Positions 15,383 to 24,227 are shown, counted from the first letter of the stretch. The stretch: DNA of 64,000 bases from an uncultured SAR324 cluster bacterium (GCA_905182865.1 CAJJCY010000004.1:620001-684000); one strand, 5' to 3'. Notes: generated from the sequence alone by a model not told the origin. A program made the numbers and translations.

Positions 15383-16867
15383 TACTATTTAAATAATTTG
15401 TTTAATATTAACCAAGATGCTCAGTCAAAAAATGACTTATCAGTTTCTTCCGAAAAAAAACAGATGCTGAAAAGACATACTCAGGTTTTTGCTTCAGTCC
15501 TACGACTGATGGATATGTTCCTCGCATTTGGAGCATGGGAACTCGCTTATCAACTGCGCTTTCACTGGATAAACTTCCCTCCTGCCTCGATGGTCCCCTC
15601 TCACGAGGAGTACCTGAAAGCAGCCCTTTTTATTGCCGTTTTAACAGGCTTCGTCTTTGCTTTCAGTGGAGTTTACCGTTTGCACAAAGTCATCCTTCCG
15701 CGCCGTGAATTATCCTATCTTCTACGTGGAACATTAAGCTTGTTATTGCTGACTTTGGTTGCCGCATTTTTCTATCGAGAATTTTCTTTTTCACGGATCC
15801 ACACACTCTATTTTTTATCTAGTTTTCTGATTATACTGTTTTTTTCACGACTACTTTCAAGATCAATCTTACATTGGTTGCACGCCAGGGGTACACATGT
15901 TGAACATGTCCTGCTGATTGGAAATGGAGTTTCTGCAAACAAGTTTATTGAACGTCTCGAGAGCCTGAAATCACTGGGAATCGTCCTCAAAGGTGTTATT
16001 GAAATCGGCAGCAATTCAAAATCAGATATTCCACAGGATATTCCCAGAATTGGTAAAATTGAGCAACTGAACCAGATTATTCAGGTAAATCAAATTGATC
16101 AAGTTTTTATTGCACTTGCCTCTGAAGATCAGCACATGCTCCCGGAACTGAAAAAAATGTTGGCCGAGCAGTGGGTTGATGTCTGCATTATACCTGACCT
16201 TGGCACCTTCCGTACAATGCATACTGAAATTGAGTCCTTTGATGACATGCCGATAATAACAATCGTACAAAGCCCTATGACCGGCTGGAATCAGGTACTT
16301 AAGCGACTGCTGGATATATCCGGTTCATTTTTTGCCATAGTTATTTTTGCTCCGGGAATGCTCTTGATTTCTATACTGATCAAACTCACATCATCAGGAC
16401 CTGCTCTTTATGGTCAGGAACGTATGGGACTTGACGGCCGGACCTTTCGTGCTTTAAAATTTCGTTCCATGCAAATTGACGCTGAATCTGAAACAGGTGC
16501 AGTTTGGGCAAGTGAAAATGATGAACGCCGAACAAAATTTGGTATCTTTCTTCGTAGGTACAGTTTAGATGAGTTGCCGCAGCTTTTCAATGTATTCAAG
16601 GGAGAAATGAGCCTGGTCGGCCCGAGACCGGAGCGTCCTGTATTTATTGAGAAATTTAAAAGTCAAATACCGAATTACATGCTGCGACATAAAGTCAAAG
16701 CAGGCATTACCGGCTGGGCTCAAATCAACGGCTGGCGCGGAAATACATCCCTGGAAAAACGTATCGAATGTGATTTGTATTATATAGAACGCTGGTCCAT
16801 CTGGTTCGATCTTAAGATTCTGTTCCTGACTCTGTTCAGAGGATTTTTTGATCCCAATGCGTACTGA
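15368..16867 (+). CDS. Undecaprenyl-phosphate hexose-1-phosphate transferase (WcaJ/PglC-type)
   Basis: It transfers a sugar-1-phosphate to undecaprenyl phosphate to begin an exopolysaccharide or O-antigen unit. The N-terminus has about four membrane helices (residues ~60-170), then a Rossmann-like CoA-binding-3 domain (HVLLIGNGVSANKFIERL), a fifth hydrophobic segment (FAIVIFAPGMLLISILI) and the catalytic bacterial sugar transferase domain: ALKFRSM, RRYSLDELPQLFNV, MSLVGPRPERP, KAGITGWAQINGWRG. The catalytic D-E pair (SLDELPQ) is intact. Length (499) is normal. A Met at residue 33 (15464) would remove the overlap with the divergent gene and could be the true start. No other glycan genes are present. 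Confidence 0.88.
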   Translation: MKILHYYLNNLFNINQDAQSKNDLSVSSEKKQMLKRHTQVFASVLRLMDMFLAFGAWELAYQLRFHWINFPPASMVPSHEEYLKAALFIAVLTGFVFAFSGVYRLHKVILPRRELSYLLRGTLSLLLLTLVAAFFYREFSFSRIHTLYFLSSFLIILFFSRLLSRSILHWLHARGTHVEHVLLIGNGVSANKFIERLESLKSLGIVLKGVIEIGSNSKSDIPQDIPRIGKIEQLNQIIQVNQIDQVFIALASEDQHMLPELKKMLAEQWVDVCIIPDLGTFRTMHTEIESFDDMPIITIVQSPMTGWNQVLKRLLDISGSFFAIVIFAPGMLLISILIKLTSSGPALYGQERMGLDGRTFRALKFRSMQIDAESETGAVWASENDERRTKFGIFLRRYSLDELPQLFNVFKGEMSLVGPRPERPVFIEKFKSQIPNYMLRHKVKAGITGWAQINGWRGNTSLEKRIECDLYYIERWSIWFDLKILFLTLFRGFFDPNAY

Positions 16868-17228
16868 CTTAAACACAGGAGGATTTACCTTATACGAAAT
16901 TATGATTTCCATTACTATAGTGGGCATTATGACAGGCCTGCTTTCCGTTTCTCTTTTTCCCCTGTTGGACCGCTCTGAGTTTGTAAACACTGCAGATCAG
17001 ATTAAAGACAGTCTCCGACAGGCACAGTGGCTGGCACTAAACAAGAGGGAATCACACCGGTTGAAAGGCGAATTCGGCAAACTACTGCTGCAGCGAAAAA
17101 ACAACGGCAGCTATGAAACCGTTTTGGAGGAAAAAGTACCAGACAAAAATCTCAATCAGCGCCACACGCTGGCCCTCATTCAGTGCTTTCGGATTTGCTG
17201 CAGGCGGAACTATCACACTGGAAACTGA
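16857..17228 (+). CDS. Type IV pseudopilin (GspH-like), 5' part of a frameshifted gene
   Basis: The start overlaps the stop of the sugar transferase gene (ATG 16857 inside ...CCAATGCGTACTGA). A short leader ends at Gly9, followed by FTLYEIMISITIVGIMTGLL: the prepilin peptidase site G-FTLxE with Glu at +5 and the hydrophobic spine helix. The body is beta-strand rich. The frame breaks in an A5 run near 17143-17150 (GACAAAAATCTC); with one A fewer, the protein continues as KISISATRWPSFSAFG in the next frame. Such proteins are minor pilins of type II secretion or type IV pili. Confidence 0.7.
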   Translation: MRTDLNTGGFTLYEIMISITIVGIMTGLLSVSLFPLLDRSEFVNTADQIKDSLRQAQWLALNKRESHRLKGEFGKLLLQRKNNGSYETVLEEKVPDKNLNQRHTLALIQCFRICCRRNYHTGN

Positions 17229-17298
17229 ATATTACATTACAAAAGTCGTGGTCAGTCCGATTGGACGAATCAGGCAGACTGAAATCTTGAAAAAATAA
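17113..17298 (+). CDS. 3' part of the pseudopilin gene in the shifted frame
   Basis: From about 17145 this frame encodes SATRWPSFSAFGFAAGGTITL, ETEYYITKVVVSPIGRIR and a TAA at 17298, completing a GspH-like C-terminal strand pair (the KVVVSPIGRxR pattern is common at the ends of pseudopilins). It has no start of its own. One base too many in the A5 run separates it from 16857-17228. Confidence 0.6.
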   Translation: MKPFWRKKYQTKISISATRWPSFSAFGFAAGGTITLETEYYITKVVVSPIGRIRQTEILKK

Positions 17299-17299
17299 A

Positions 17300-18499
17300 A
17301 TGTTTAATCAAAAAGGAAACTTAAAGTACCCAAGTTTATTTTTGATCTGCTTTTTTATATCAACTGTTTTGTTTTTGAATTCTTGCGGACGTTTTATTCT
17401 CAAAGATGAAGGAGTGGAGAATAAAAGTATTGAAGAACTTTCCGGTGTCAGTAGTGCAAAAACAAATTTAGATGGACTTAACACCACTATCTCTGAAATA
17501 ACTCAAACAGTTGGAAGTGCCGGACTTCTTTCTGGTTCATTTGTTGTACCTGCAGACGGGATATCTTTTCTTTTGTCAATTTTCCTTGGCAGCAGTTCCA
17601 GCATAAAATTTTATTCATTAACTGATCCTGATGGATTAGATATTTTAAGTGCTTCTTCAACTCCTAATTTATATAATGAGGCCAGCGGTAGACTGGGAAG
17701 TTCTGGTTATGCCAATGTTCTTGTACCTCAGTCTCCCAGCTTCAGTGCCAAAGCAGGAACATGGACTTTCAAAGCCTACACTAACGACCAGGTAAGCATA
17801 GCGCTGCGTACCGGAAGCACTCCTTCTGCAGCAACAATTTTAATTCAACCCTACATCACAGGAACTACCTGGTCGGCTGGTGATATTTCCGCTGCCTTGA
17901 ATGTAATGTCAAATATCTACTCTGCAAATGGAATAACACTTACCATCAACAACACAATCACAATCAGTGACACTCAATATGCAGCAGTTTCCGGAACATT
18001 CACCGATCCAACTACTTCTGCTCTAGTTACACAGGGAAGTACTGCTGCAGTAAATCTATTTTTTATTGAAGACTATTCCGGCAGCTGGTCAGGTATATTG
18101 GGCAATGCAGCAGGAATTCCGGGTTCAATGGGAATTGCAAATTCCTGGAACGGAGTGCTGAACAGTCTCAGTGCTCATGCATCCGGAACCACGCTGGACT
18201 CACAACTGCTAGGTGAAACTGCTGCTCATGAAATGGGACACCAGCTTGGTCTGTTTCATACTACTGAGACTGGCGGGACTGTATTTGATATTTTGAATGA
18301 TACCGCGGAATGCTTAAACAGCAACAAGGATTTTGACAGAAACGGGAAAATGTCTGCCGAAGAATGTGAAGGATATGGTGGAGATAATTTGATGTTCTGG
18401 ACTGCCTGGAACACTTCATCACGATCTGCAGGAAAAAAACAGGAAACTTTGTCCAGTCATCAGCAACACGTTTTGACGTATTCACCAATTGCAAAATAA
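17300..18499 (+). CDS. Metzincin-type zinc metalloprotease lipoprotein
   Basis: The ATG lies one base after the pseudopilin stop, so the two are translationally linked. Residues ~10-29 are a lipoprotein signal ending FLNSC (lipobox). The zinc site is HEMGHQLGLFH, with His310, Glu311, His314 and His320, and is followed some 60 residues later by GGDNLMFW, a likely Met-turn. A loop DFDRNGKMSAEEC resembles an EF-hand calcium site. The N-terminal half is beta-rich (PADGISFLLSIF). The product is a membrane-anchored secreted peptidase of the metzincin clan; the substrate is unknown. The link with a pseudopilin suggests surface or secretion context. Confidence 0.8.
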   Translation: MFNQKGNLKYPSLFLICFFISTVLFLNSCGRFILKDEGVENKSIEELSGVSSAKTNLDGLNTTISEITQTVGSAGLLSGSFVVPADGISFLLSIFLGSSSSIKFYSLTDPDGLDILSASSTPNLYNEASGRLGSSGYANVLVPQSPSFSAKAGTWTFKAYTNDQVSIALRTGSTPSAATILIQPYITGTTWSAGDISAALNVMSNIYSANGITLTINNTITISDTQYAAVSGTFTDPTTSALVTQGSTAAVNLFFIEDYSGSWSGILGNAAGIPGSMGIANSWNGVLNSLSAHASGTTLDSQLLGETAAHEMGHQLGLFHTTETGGTVFDILNDTAECLNSNKDFDRNGKMSAEECEGYGGDNLMFWTAWNTSSRSAGKKQETLSSHQQHVLTYSPIAK

Positions 18500-18544
18500 A
18501 TTTATCAGATTTCAACAACACTTCTCTGAAAAAACAGGAGGATC

Positions 18545-19048
18545 ATGAAATATTTGTTTATCATTTGTATTTTATTCTGGAACCTGACAGGAATCACAGT
18601 TGCTGCTCCGGACAAGGCTCAGGTTATGAAACTGCTGGAAGGACGTCACTGGAAGCTGGACGTTGAGTCGTTTCAGCTCCTGGGAAATGATACAGACAAA
18701 GTGCTGATTCAAATTGGTGGAGATACGTCGTTGATCAACTATATTCGTTTTAGAGCACTTGATGCTTTGTCACTTTTTCCTTCAGAAAACACCGCTTCAT
18801 TTTTGGAGCTATATGCAGAAAAATCATTTGCACCTCTGGCCCGCCGTGGTTTTGAAGCTTTGAAAAATGGTTTTTACAAAACTCAGCCTCAAAGAGTAAA
18901 ACGACTGGCTGCCCGTTTGCTGAAACACCCTAATCCACAGGTTCGGATTTCGGCGGCCCGCTTCATGCGTTCTGAAGATGCACCACGATTTAAACGTTTT
19001 TTAAAATCAGAATCAGACTCATGGGTGCGCAAAGAGGTGCAAAAATAA
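18545..19048 (+). CDS. Exported HEAT-repeat-like protein
   Basis: A strong AGGAGG site precedes ATG 18545. The 167-residue product has a signal peptide (MKYLFIICILFWNLTGITVAA) and then paired helices of HEAT-like character (INYIRFRALDALSLFPSEN, FAPLARRGFEALKNGF, NPQVRISAARFMRSED, DSWVRKEVQK). It probably binds protein in the periplasm. It follows the metalloprotease by 45 bases on the same strand. Confidence 0.65.
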   Translation: MKYLFIICILFWNLTGITVAAPDKAQVMKLLEGRHWKLDVESFQLLGNDTDKVLIQIGGDTSLINYIRFRALDALSLFPSENTASFLELYAEKSFAPLARRGFEALKNGFYKTQPQRVKRLAARLLKHPNPQVRISAARFMRSEDAPRFKRFLKSESDSWVRKEVQK

Positions 19049-19055
19049 AACAGCT

Positions 19056-19259
19056 TTAGACTAGCAAACTTAATCCGCTAGACAGCAAAACCAGCAATAA
19101 TGTCAGTAGGGCCGCACCCACGAAAAAAACGTGCATGACAAATAAAAGGGTGTTTTTTTCACGCAAATCTTTTAGGAGAACAAAATATTTTTTTAACAGA
19201 TTTTGCATGGTTATAAATGATAAACTCAAATAGTAAACATTCGGTTGGTCTAAAGACAT
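19056..19259 (-). CDS. Small single-pass membrane protein
   Basis: The open frame has 67 codons. The internal ATG at residue 18 (MQNLLKKYFVLLKDLREKN) is a likelier start, giving a 50-residue protein with an amphipathic basic N-terminus and one C-terminal membrane helix (LFVMHVFFVGAALLTLLLVLL). It converges on the HEAT-like gene with a 7-base gap. Function is unknown. Confidence 0.45.
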   Translation of the reverse strand: MSLDQPNVYYLSLSFITMQNLLKKYFVLLKDLREKNTLLFVMHVFFVGAALLTLLLVLLSSGLSLLV

Positions 19260-19578
19260 TGCTAGTGCCCACGGGGCTACTTAGTAAGTACCCAAGATTA
19301 AAATTTGCGAGGATTTGAATTTCACCCTAAAACAATTCCAGGCCAGCAGTGCCTCTGAAATTAAGAATAAAATCGCACCGCACGCAGTAAATAATGTTTG
19401 TGGAAGTTCAAACTACAGATGACGCTCCCAGCCAGACCGCTCATAATAAGGATTACCAGAATGTTGATCTCCATTATATTCCAGTTTGATATGCAGAACC
19501 GAAGACACAAGAATGGCAGTAGTCAGTAATTCAAGCTCGAAATTTAAATTAATAAAGACGAGTTTAGGTTAAAGTCTT
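19260..19578. other. Intergenic stretch after ilvE
   Basis: No gene can be supported. A minus-strand frame without a start reads ELLTTAILVSSVLHIKLEYN then GDQHSGNPYYERSGWERHL-stop (about 19420-19560), which looks protein-like and may be a remnant of a small exported protein. Confidence 0.3.
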
Positions 19579-20649
19579 TTAAATTGATTCAACCCAGTCA
19601 AAAGGATCGGCCACTTTCCCGTATTGGATTCCTGTCAGTTGCTCATAAAAGCGAGAAGTGATCGGTCCAGTTTCTCCATTGCCTACCTGACATTCCTCTC
19701 CTTTGTAGCTCAAAACACCGACTGGTGAAATTACTGCCGCAGTACCTGAGCCAAAAATTTCTGTAACCGAGCCATCTTTTAATCCTTTCAATATTTCGTC
19801 AATTGAAACCCTCCTTTCTGAAACTTTTAAACCCCAATGTTTTCCAAGTTCCAAAACAGACATTCTGGTTATTCCTGGCAAAATTGAGCCAGTCAGTTGA
19901 GGCGTTACAATTTCTTCATTAATCAGAAAAAAGATATTCATCGATCCTACTTCTTCGATATAACGTCTTTCAACCGCATCCAGCCAGAGGACTTGGGTGT
20001 AACCAAGTTCTTTTGCCTCTTTCTCAGCTAATATACTGGCTGCATAATTACCTCCTGTTTTAGCATATCCAACACCTCCAGGCACTGCACGGACATATTT
20101 TTCAGAAACCATTATTTTTACTGGGTTAAATCCCTGTGGATAATATGGTCCTACCGGACTAAGAATAATAAAAAATAAATACTTGGAAGAAACTTTCAAA
20201 CCTATTGCTTCTTCAGTCGCTAAGATGGTTGGGCGAATATATAGTGAAGTTCCGGCTTCGTATGGAACCCATCCTGAGTCTAAACGCAGCAGTTTCTTTA
20301 AGGTAGTAAGCACTTCTTCAATATCCAGTTCAGGAAGACACATCCGCAGGGAAGTCCTGTTCATACGTTTAAAATTTTCTCGCGGTCGAAATAGTACATG
20401 CTCACCGGAATCAGTCTGATATGCTTTAAGTCCCTCAAAAGACATTTGTGCATAATGCAAAACCATCGATGACGGTTCCAGCATAAGAGGTCCATAAGGT
20501 TTTATTTCAGCATTATGCCAGCCTTTTCCTTCTTCCCATTCCATGCAGAACATGTGATCGCTAAATACAGTTCCAAAAATAACACCTGACATACTTGCAG
20601 GAGGAATTTTTAGTTGTTCAGCAGATCTTGCACTAAACTTGACTTCCAT
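19579..20649 (-). CDS. ilvE: Branched-chain amino acid aminotransferase
   Basis: This PLP enzyme interconverts leucine, isoleucine and valine with their 2-oxo acids. The 356-residue length, FEGLKAY, FRPRENFKRMNRTS and YAKTGGNYAAS with the Schiff-base lysine (about Lys197), the VLWLDAVERRYIEEVG motif and GTAAVISPVG are those of the longer type (eukaryote/Bacillus-like BCAT) rather than the ~309-residue E. coli type. ATG at 20649 follows an AAAAGGAAA site. A small membrane-protein gene ends 26 bases upstream on the same strand. Confidence 0.92.
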   Translation of the reverse strand: MEVKFSARSAEQLKIPPASMSGVIFGTVFSDHMFCMEWEEGKGWHNAEIKPYGPLMLEPSSMVLHYAQMSFEGLKAYQTDSGEHVLFRPRENFKRMNRTSLRMCLPELDIEEVLTTLKKLLRLDSGWVPYEAGTSLYIRPTILATEEAIGLKVSSKYLFFIILSPVGPYYPQGFNPVKIMVSEKYVRAVPGGVGYAKTGGNYAASILAEKEAKELGYTQVLWLDAVERRYIEEVGSMNIFFLINEEIVTPQLTGSILPGITRMSVLELGKHWGLKVSERRVSIDEILKGLKDGSVTEIFGSGTAAVISPVGVLSYKGEECQVGNGETGPITSRFYEQLTGIQYGKVADPFDWVESI

Positions 20650-20675
20650 AGTTTCCTTTTAGAATTTTTTTGTAA

Positions 20676-20834
20676 TCAGTTTTTCTCAAACTTATGGTTC
20701 AGATACCACATTTGACGGTAGGCCTGTTCAGAACGCAGGTCATCAAAGTTAAACCAGACATATAACAACAGCACTCCCATACAAATAACGAGTAAAGTTG
20801 CAAATTGGGCCATCAGCCGAGATTTTTTGTGCAT
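20676..20834 (-). CDS. Small membrane protein upstream of ilvE (52 residues)
   Basis: ATG at 20834, with AGGA just upstream, opens MHKKSRLMAQFATLLVICMG then VLLLYVWFNFDDLRSEQAYR and ends at TGA 20676. It has a basic N-terminus, one membrane helix and a short charged C-terminal part predicted outside. It is probably cotranscribed with ilvE. No family is recognised. Confidence 0.5.
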   Translation of the reverse strand: MHKKSRLMAQFATLLVICMGVLLLYVWFNFDDLRSEQAYRQMWYLNHKFEKN

Positions 20835-21265
20835 CTTCCTAGTATTTCATAGATTGACTCTGCTTTAATGCTAAACCAAACAAGTTAAGCATGCAATCAT
20901 CTTGTTTTAATCTCTTGAAAGTCCGTTTGAAGAAAACAAATAAAGTCTGAATGACGATCATTTACATTTAATTTTTACTTGATATTATGACGGAATGATA
21001 AAAATAATAACCGTAATTTAAAATTTAGAAAAATACAGACCAAAAAAAAGCTTCATTTTTACTTGACTTTAATTCAATTTACTATTACAGTGCTTGATCG
21101 AGTTGGATTCTTGCACAGTTCTTGTATTTAAGAAACTCGAAACAATTCCCGTTCGTTATCGGAAATTTTTTATCATAAAAAAGATTAAGGCAGCAAGAGT
21201 CTAAACTTTTCGATGGGTAGTTTGTAGATATCAGGGAATTAATAATTAAAATATCAGAGGTCGTT
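20835..21265. other. AT-rich intergenic region
   Basis: It lies between the ilvE operon start and a small broken frame. No clear promoter pair, RNA or open frame was found. Confidence 0.4.
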
Positions 21266-21495
21266 ATGCCTGTAAAATTTTATGGATTATTCGGCCAAAG
21301 CCATGGATTGATGCTAAAAAACAAATAAAAAGATCAATTAGAGAAGAAATTTTCTTTGATTATAAGGAACGTTGCTACGAAATTCAGAGCTATTCACTGA
21401 AAGGGTCGCGTCACTACATCAATGTACGACAAATTCCAAATCCTGGATTGTATCCTTCAAATAAACGAGTTGAAATTCTGGCATTAGCAAGTTAA
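21266..21495 (+). pseudogene. Small broken open frame
   Basis: ATG 21266 gives MPVKFYGLFGQSHGLMLKNK and a stop. A second frame over the same start region reads WIIRPKPWIDAKKQIKRSIR and on through FFDYKERCYEIQSYSLKGSR to a TAA at 21495, with convincing protein-like composition. A one-base shift near 21280 would join them into a ~76-residue basic protein. No family is recognised. Confidence 0.3.
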
Positions 21496-21664
21496 TACTC
21501 TCTTTAAGAGTCAGTCAAAAATCTTTAGTTCCTTAGAGTGTTAGTCACTCAAATTTATAGTGGTGGAGCTTTGTAAATAATGTGGGATGGATTCGTTAGT
21601 TTATCGATTAACGACCACCTTGCTACACAAGTATCGTAGAACCCTAACAATTAAGGAGTAGTTT

Positions 21665-22159
21665 ATGAAATATTTGAAAACATCAGTCCTAGCTATAGCA
21701 GCAGTATTTGCAATGGGCAACTTGGCATCGGCGGAAACAGTAGTTCCAACTACTGGGCATGGCTATGGTGCCGTAACCTCTTCAACAGCGACCCCGCTAG
21801 CGGATGGCTCCACGTTGATAAAGCAAACGACTCATGAGTTTTGGATTGAGAATCCATCCGCAGAAAAATTTCCTGCTGAGAAAGCAGCTGATTGCAACGC
21901 GACTCTGTTGTTGTCAGCACAAGGGGCCCCTTTAGCTTATAGAGGAGTTTGTACAGTAACTGACATTGACGGAGATACTTTTGTAGCAACAAATGGTGCA
22001 ACGAAACCTGATTTTAGTGACTGCACTTGGGCCATGCACGGTGGAACCGGTAAATATGCTGGTGTAACAGGCAGTGGACTATGTATGCCGGGTGGACCTA
22101 TCACTAAAGATGGTAACAACAGTAAGTTCTCATGGACGGGTGAATGGGTGCTTCCATAA
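21665..22159 (+). CDS. Small secreted protein, possibly calycin / allene-oxide-cyclase-barrel-like
   Basis: A strong AAGGAG site precedes ATG 21665. A typical signal peptide (MKYLKTSVLAIAAVFAMGNL, cleavage after ASA at ~23) leads to a ~140-residue mature domain with three or four cysteines (ADCNATL, GVCTVTD, SDCTW, GLCMPGG) and the motif MHGGTGKYAGVTGSG. GGTGKYxGxxGSG is typical of small beta-barrel proteins of the allene oxide cyclase/dirigent-like group, usually of unknown function in bacteria. A perfect terminator follows, so it is a monocistronic, possibly well-expressed gene. Confidence 0.7.
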   Translation: MKYLKTSVLAIAAVFAMGNLASAETVVPTTGHGYGAVTSSTATPLADGSTLIKQTTHEFWIENPSAEKFPAEKAADCNATLLLSAQGAPLAYRGVCTVTDIDGDTFVATNGATKPDFSDCTWAMHGGTGKYAGVTGSGLCMPGGPITKDGNNSKFSWTGEWVLP

Positions 22160-22181
22160 CACGCTGAGGGTAACGCAAAAT

Positions 22182-22209
22182 AAGAGCCCCGCTTCGGCGG
22201 GGCTCTTTT
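22182..22209. terminator. Rho-independent terminator
   Basis: AAGAGCCCCGC, loop TTCG, GCGGGGCTCTT, then a T run: an 11-pair GC-rich stem with a UUCG tetraloop. It ends the 21665 gene and, being nearly symmetric with A and T runs on both sides, may also serve the convergent minus-strand operon. Confidence 0.9.
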
Positions 22210-22350
22210 AGAGCAGAGGATTTGACAGAACAACTAGGCAACGAAGCGGGAAAATATTGCCATGCCATCACCCATGGTTTACTGGCCGATGCCATGGCCC
22301 GTCCGGAGATTTCCGGTAGAGTTCATCAAATTCCGTCCAAGGAAATTTTC

Positions 22351-22815
22351 TCACCACAAATCCCAGGGTTGGGACCATTCAAAAACCTTGGCCCAGAGAG
22401 GTTCTTCCTTTTCAAGATTGTGCAGTGAAGCTTCAACACTGAGTATCTCACCAGATTGTCTGACAATCACTGTCAAAATTTCCTGCACTTCCAGAATTGT
22501 AGACAGCCTTTTGCGGTTCATCATATTCTGAACACCTCGTGTTACCACAGAACCATTGTCTACAGGATAGCGGTAGACATTGTCACAGATGTGACATGAT
22601 TTTGGAATATTACTTTCAAACCAGGTATCTGCCACTTCTTCCTGTAACCAGGGATACAGAGCTCGCTCAACACTTTGAGTAAAAACATAGTGTACTGCTG
22701 TAGTTTGCTGATTCAAAGGCTGTTCTTCTGCTGTTATCGATAACGGAAAAACAGCTAAAATAACTACTGACATCAGCAACACTAACTTCCTGTTTTTTCC
22801 AGATAAGTAAGCCAT
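22351..22815 (-). CDS. Small secreted protein, last gene of the giant-protein operon
   Basis: ATG 22815 is preferred because the upstream codons overlap the preceding gene and the ATG opens a signal peptide (MAYLSGKNRKLVLLMSVVIL...SITA). The ~125-residue mature part has a CxxC (KSCHICDNVYRYPVDNG) that could be a disulfide or metal site. No family is recognised. The start is 7 bases from the stop of the beta-barrel gene, so the two are surely cotranscribed. Confidence 0.6.
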   Translation of the reverse strand: MAYLSGKNRKLVLLMSVVILAVFPLSITAEEQPLNQQTTAVHYVFTQSVERALYPWLQEEVADTWFESNIPKSCHICDNVYRYPVDNGSVVTRGVQNMMNRKRLSTILEVQEILTVIVRQSGEILSVEASLHNLEKEEPLWAKVFEWSQPWDLW

Positions 22816-22822
22816 AGTTATT

Positions 22823-23836
22823 TTAAAAAAACACACCAAATCCTAATATTAAACGTGTAAGATTCTTTGCTCTAGACCAGAGATCTACAACTGTTGAGCG
22901 TTGATTGGGATTAACCGGAATGCTTGATTCCTCAAAATTGTCATTATAATAAAAGTATATCGACGGCTGAAGCGCAATTTGGAAATAGTAGTTTTCCTGT
23001 CCCTGCCAACCTGCATCAAGTACTGCAAAAAGTCCAAGTGCATTTGCAGAGTGATAATAATCGGTGGCAGTTGAGTCAAAGGTTTCAGTATCACCGGATA
23101 TGCTGGATACCGTACTTGTGTCTTTACCCTGATATTTCAAAGTTGCATAGCCAATACCTCCTCCCGCACCATAAAATAATCCATCTGAAATTCCCCAGAC
23201 TAGAGATTCATCAACAAACCAGCGGTAAGTTGCAAAAACTAAAGTTCGGTCAATTTCAAGAGAATTGTCTGAACCACTTTTTGCAATGCTCTGCATATCC
23301 GTACTCTCTTCTGTCAGACGCAGAGCTTTGAAGGTGTTTCCAACTTGCGGACCAGTAAGTTCAAGCGAATAATGCAATTGCTGATTATCGTCCAGATTAT
23401 AATCGTAATAAGTAACAATCCCATTCAGTCCAGAAAAAGAAAGTCCAATTCCCAAACCATAAGAACTAATCTCTGAATCTGAATTAGTCGACTCTTTTGA
23501 TTTTTCTCCCGTAAATGCACTTTCAGAATTTTCTTTTTTTTCTTGGCTTAATACACTTTTTTTCTTAAATTGTGTAATCGAAAAGTTTTTAAGGCCCTCT
23601 TTTATTTTACTTTTCTTTTTTTCTTTATTCCTGCTTCCATCCGGATCCTGTATCGAAACAGCTGCAATTGGCCCTTTTAGCCTGCGTTCAGCATCATCCT
23701 GAAACCAGAATTTTTGTTGAGTAAAGGCCAGAATGTATGTCGTACCTTCAGGAATAAAAGTGTTTATCGGAAACTCAAATTTTAACTCGCGATCTGCGTC
23801 ATTCTCTGACGATACCTGCAGTTTTTGATCCATCAC
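22823..23836 (-). CDS. C-terminal part of a frameshifted gene: outer-membrane beta-barrel
   Basis: The first ~65 residues continue the repeated 'IPEGTTYILAF' module of the upstream frames. A lysine-rich low-complexity linker follows (KEKKKSKIKEGLKNF), then about 200 residues of alternating aromatic strands (GLGIGLSFSGLNGIVTYYDY, YGAGGGIGYATLKY, YYFQIALQPSIYFYYNDNF). The last residues RLILGFGVFF are a textbook outer-membrane beta-signal with terminal Phe, recognised by the Bam machinery. The open frame begins without a good start; coding continuity runs back through 23895-24227 and 24124-24891. Confidence 0.65.
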   Translation of the reverse strand: MMDQKLQVSSENDADRELKFEFPINTFIPEGTTYILAFTQQKFWFQDDAERRLKGPIAAVSIQDPDGSRNKEKKKSKIKEGLKNFSITQFKKKSVLSQEKKENSESAFTGEKSKESTNSDSEISSYGLGIGLSFSGLNGIVTYYDYNLDDNQQLHYSLELTGPQVGNTFKALRLTEESTDMQSIAKSGSDNSLEIDRTLVFATYRWFVDESLVWGISDGLFYGAGGGIGYATLKYQGKDTSTVSSISGDTETFDSTATDYYHSANALGLFAVLDAGWQGQENYYFQIALQPSIYFYYNDNFEESSIPVNPNQRSTVVDLWSRAKNLTRLILGFGVFF

Positions 23837-23894
23837 AGTAAGAGTGGAAACTTGTATTTCTTTTACTGTCAGTCCATCCTTTATTTTCTTTATT

Positions 23895-24227
23895 TCAAAC
23901 TAAGAAATTGTGTAAATTTTCCCAATCTTTTTTATCTTTTCCCCAAAAAAACAAATAATGCTCCGAGTCATCCTCATCTTTGTCCCGGACAAGAGTAACA
24001 CTACCGGCAATCATTCCGGAAGGAGCAGATTTTTTATGCAGTAGCATTTTTGGGGAAATATTTTTATCTTTTGTCTCCGTTCCTTCCAGTTCAACAGAAG
24101 TACCTTCATTCATTTGCCCTTCTTCATTCCTGCTGAAAACTATCATATGAGTAGCCGCAGGAGGCAAAAGAACATCTATTTCCTCTGTCAATATGTTCTC
24201 GCCTCCAGGGAGCTTGGAGTTGGGCAA
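23895..24227 (-). CDS. Middle part of the frameshifted barrel-protein gene
   Basis: This encodes SKLPGGENILTEEIDVLLPP-AATHMIVFSRN and EHYLFFWGKDKKDWENLHNF, the second copy of the strand module seen in the flanking parts (PPGATHFLLYVR; SHYAVYWGE). It is joined to the part before by a one-base shift near 24226 (GTTGCCCAACTCC) and to the part after by a one-base shift near 23898, where the next frame reads FEIKKIKDGLTVKEIQVS. Confidence 0.6.
   Translation of the reverse strand: MPNSKLPGGENILTEEIDVLLPPAATHMIVFSRNEEGQMNEGTSVELEGTETKDKNISPKMLLHKKSAPSGMIAGSVTLVRDKDEDDSEHYLFFWGKDKKDWENLHNFLV

Noticed and set aside
22222-22428. Plus-strand frame EQLGNEAGKYCHAITHGLLA after the terminator
   Set aside because: It starts on a TTG directly after a strong terminator, overlaps the end of the minus-strand gene at 22351 and has no ribosome site; a fragment of unknown origin at most.
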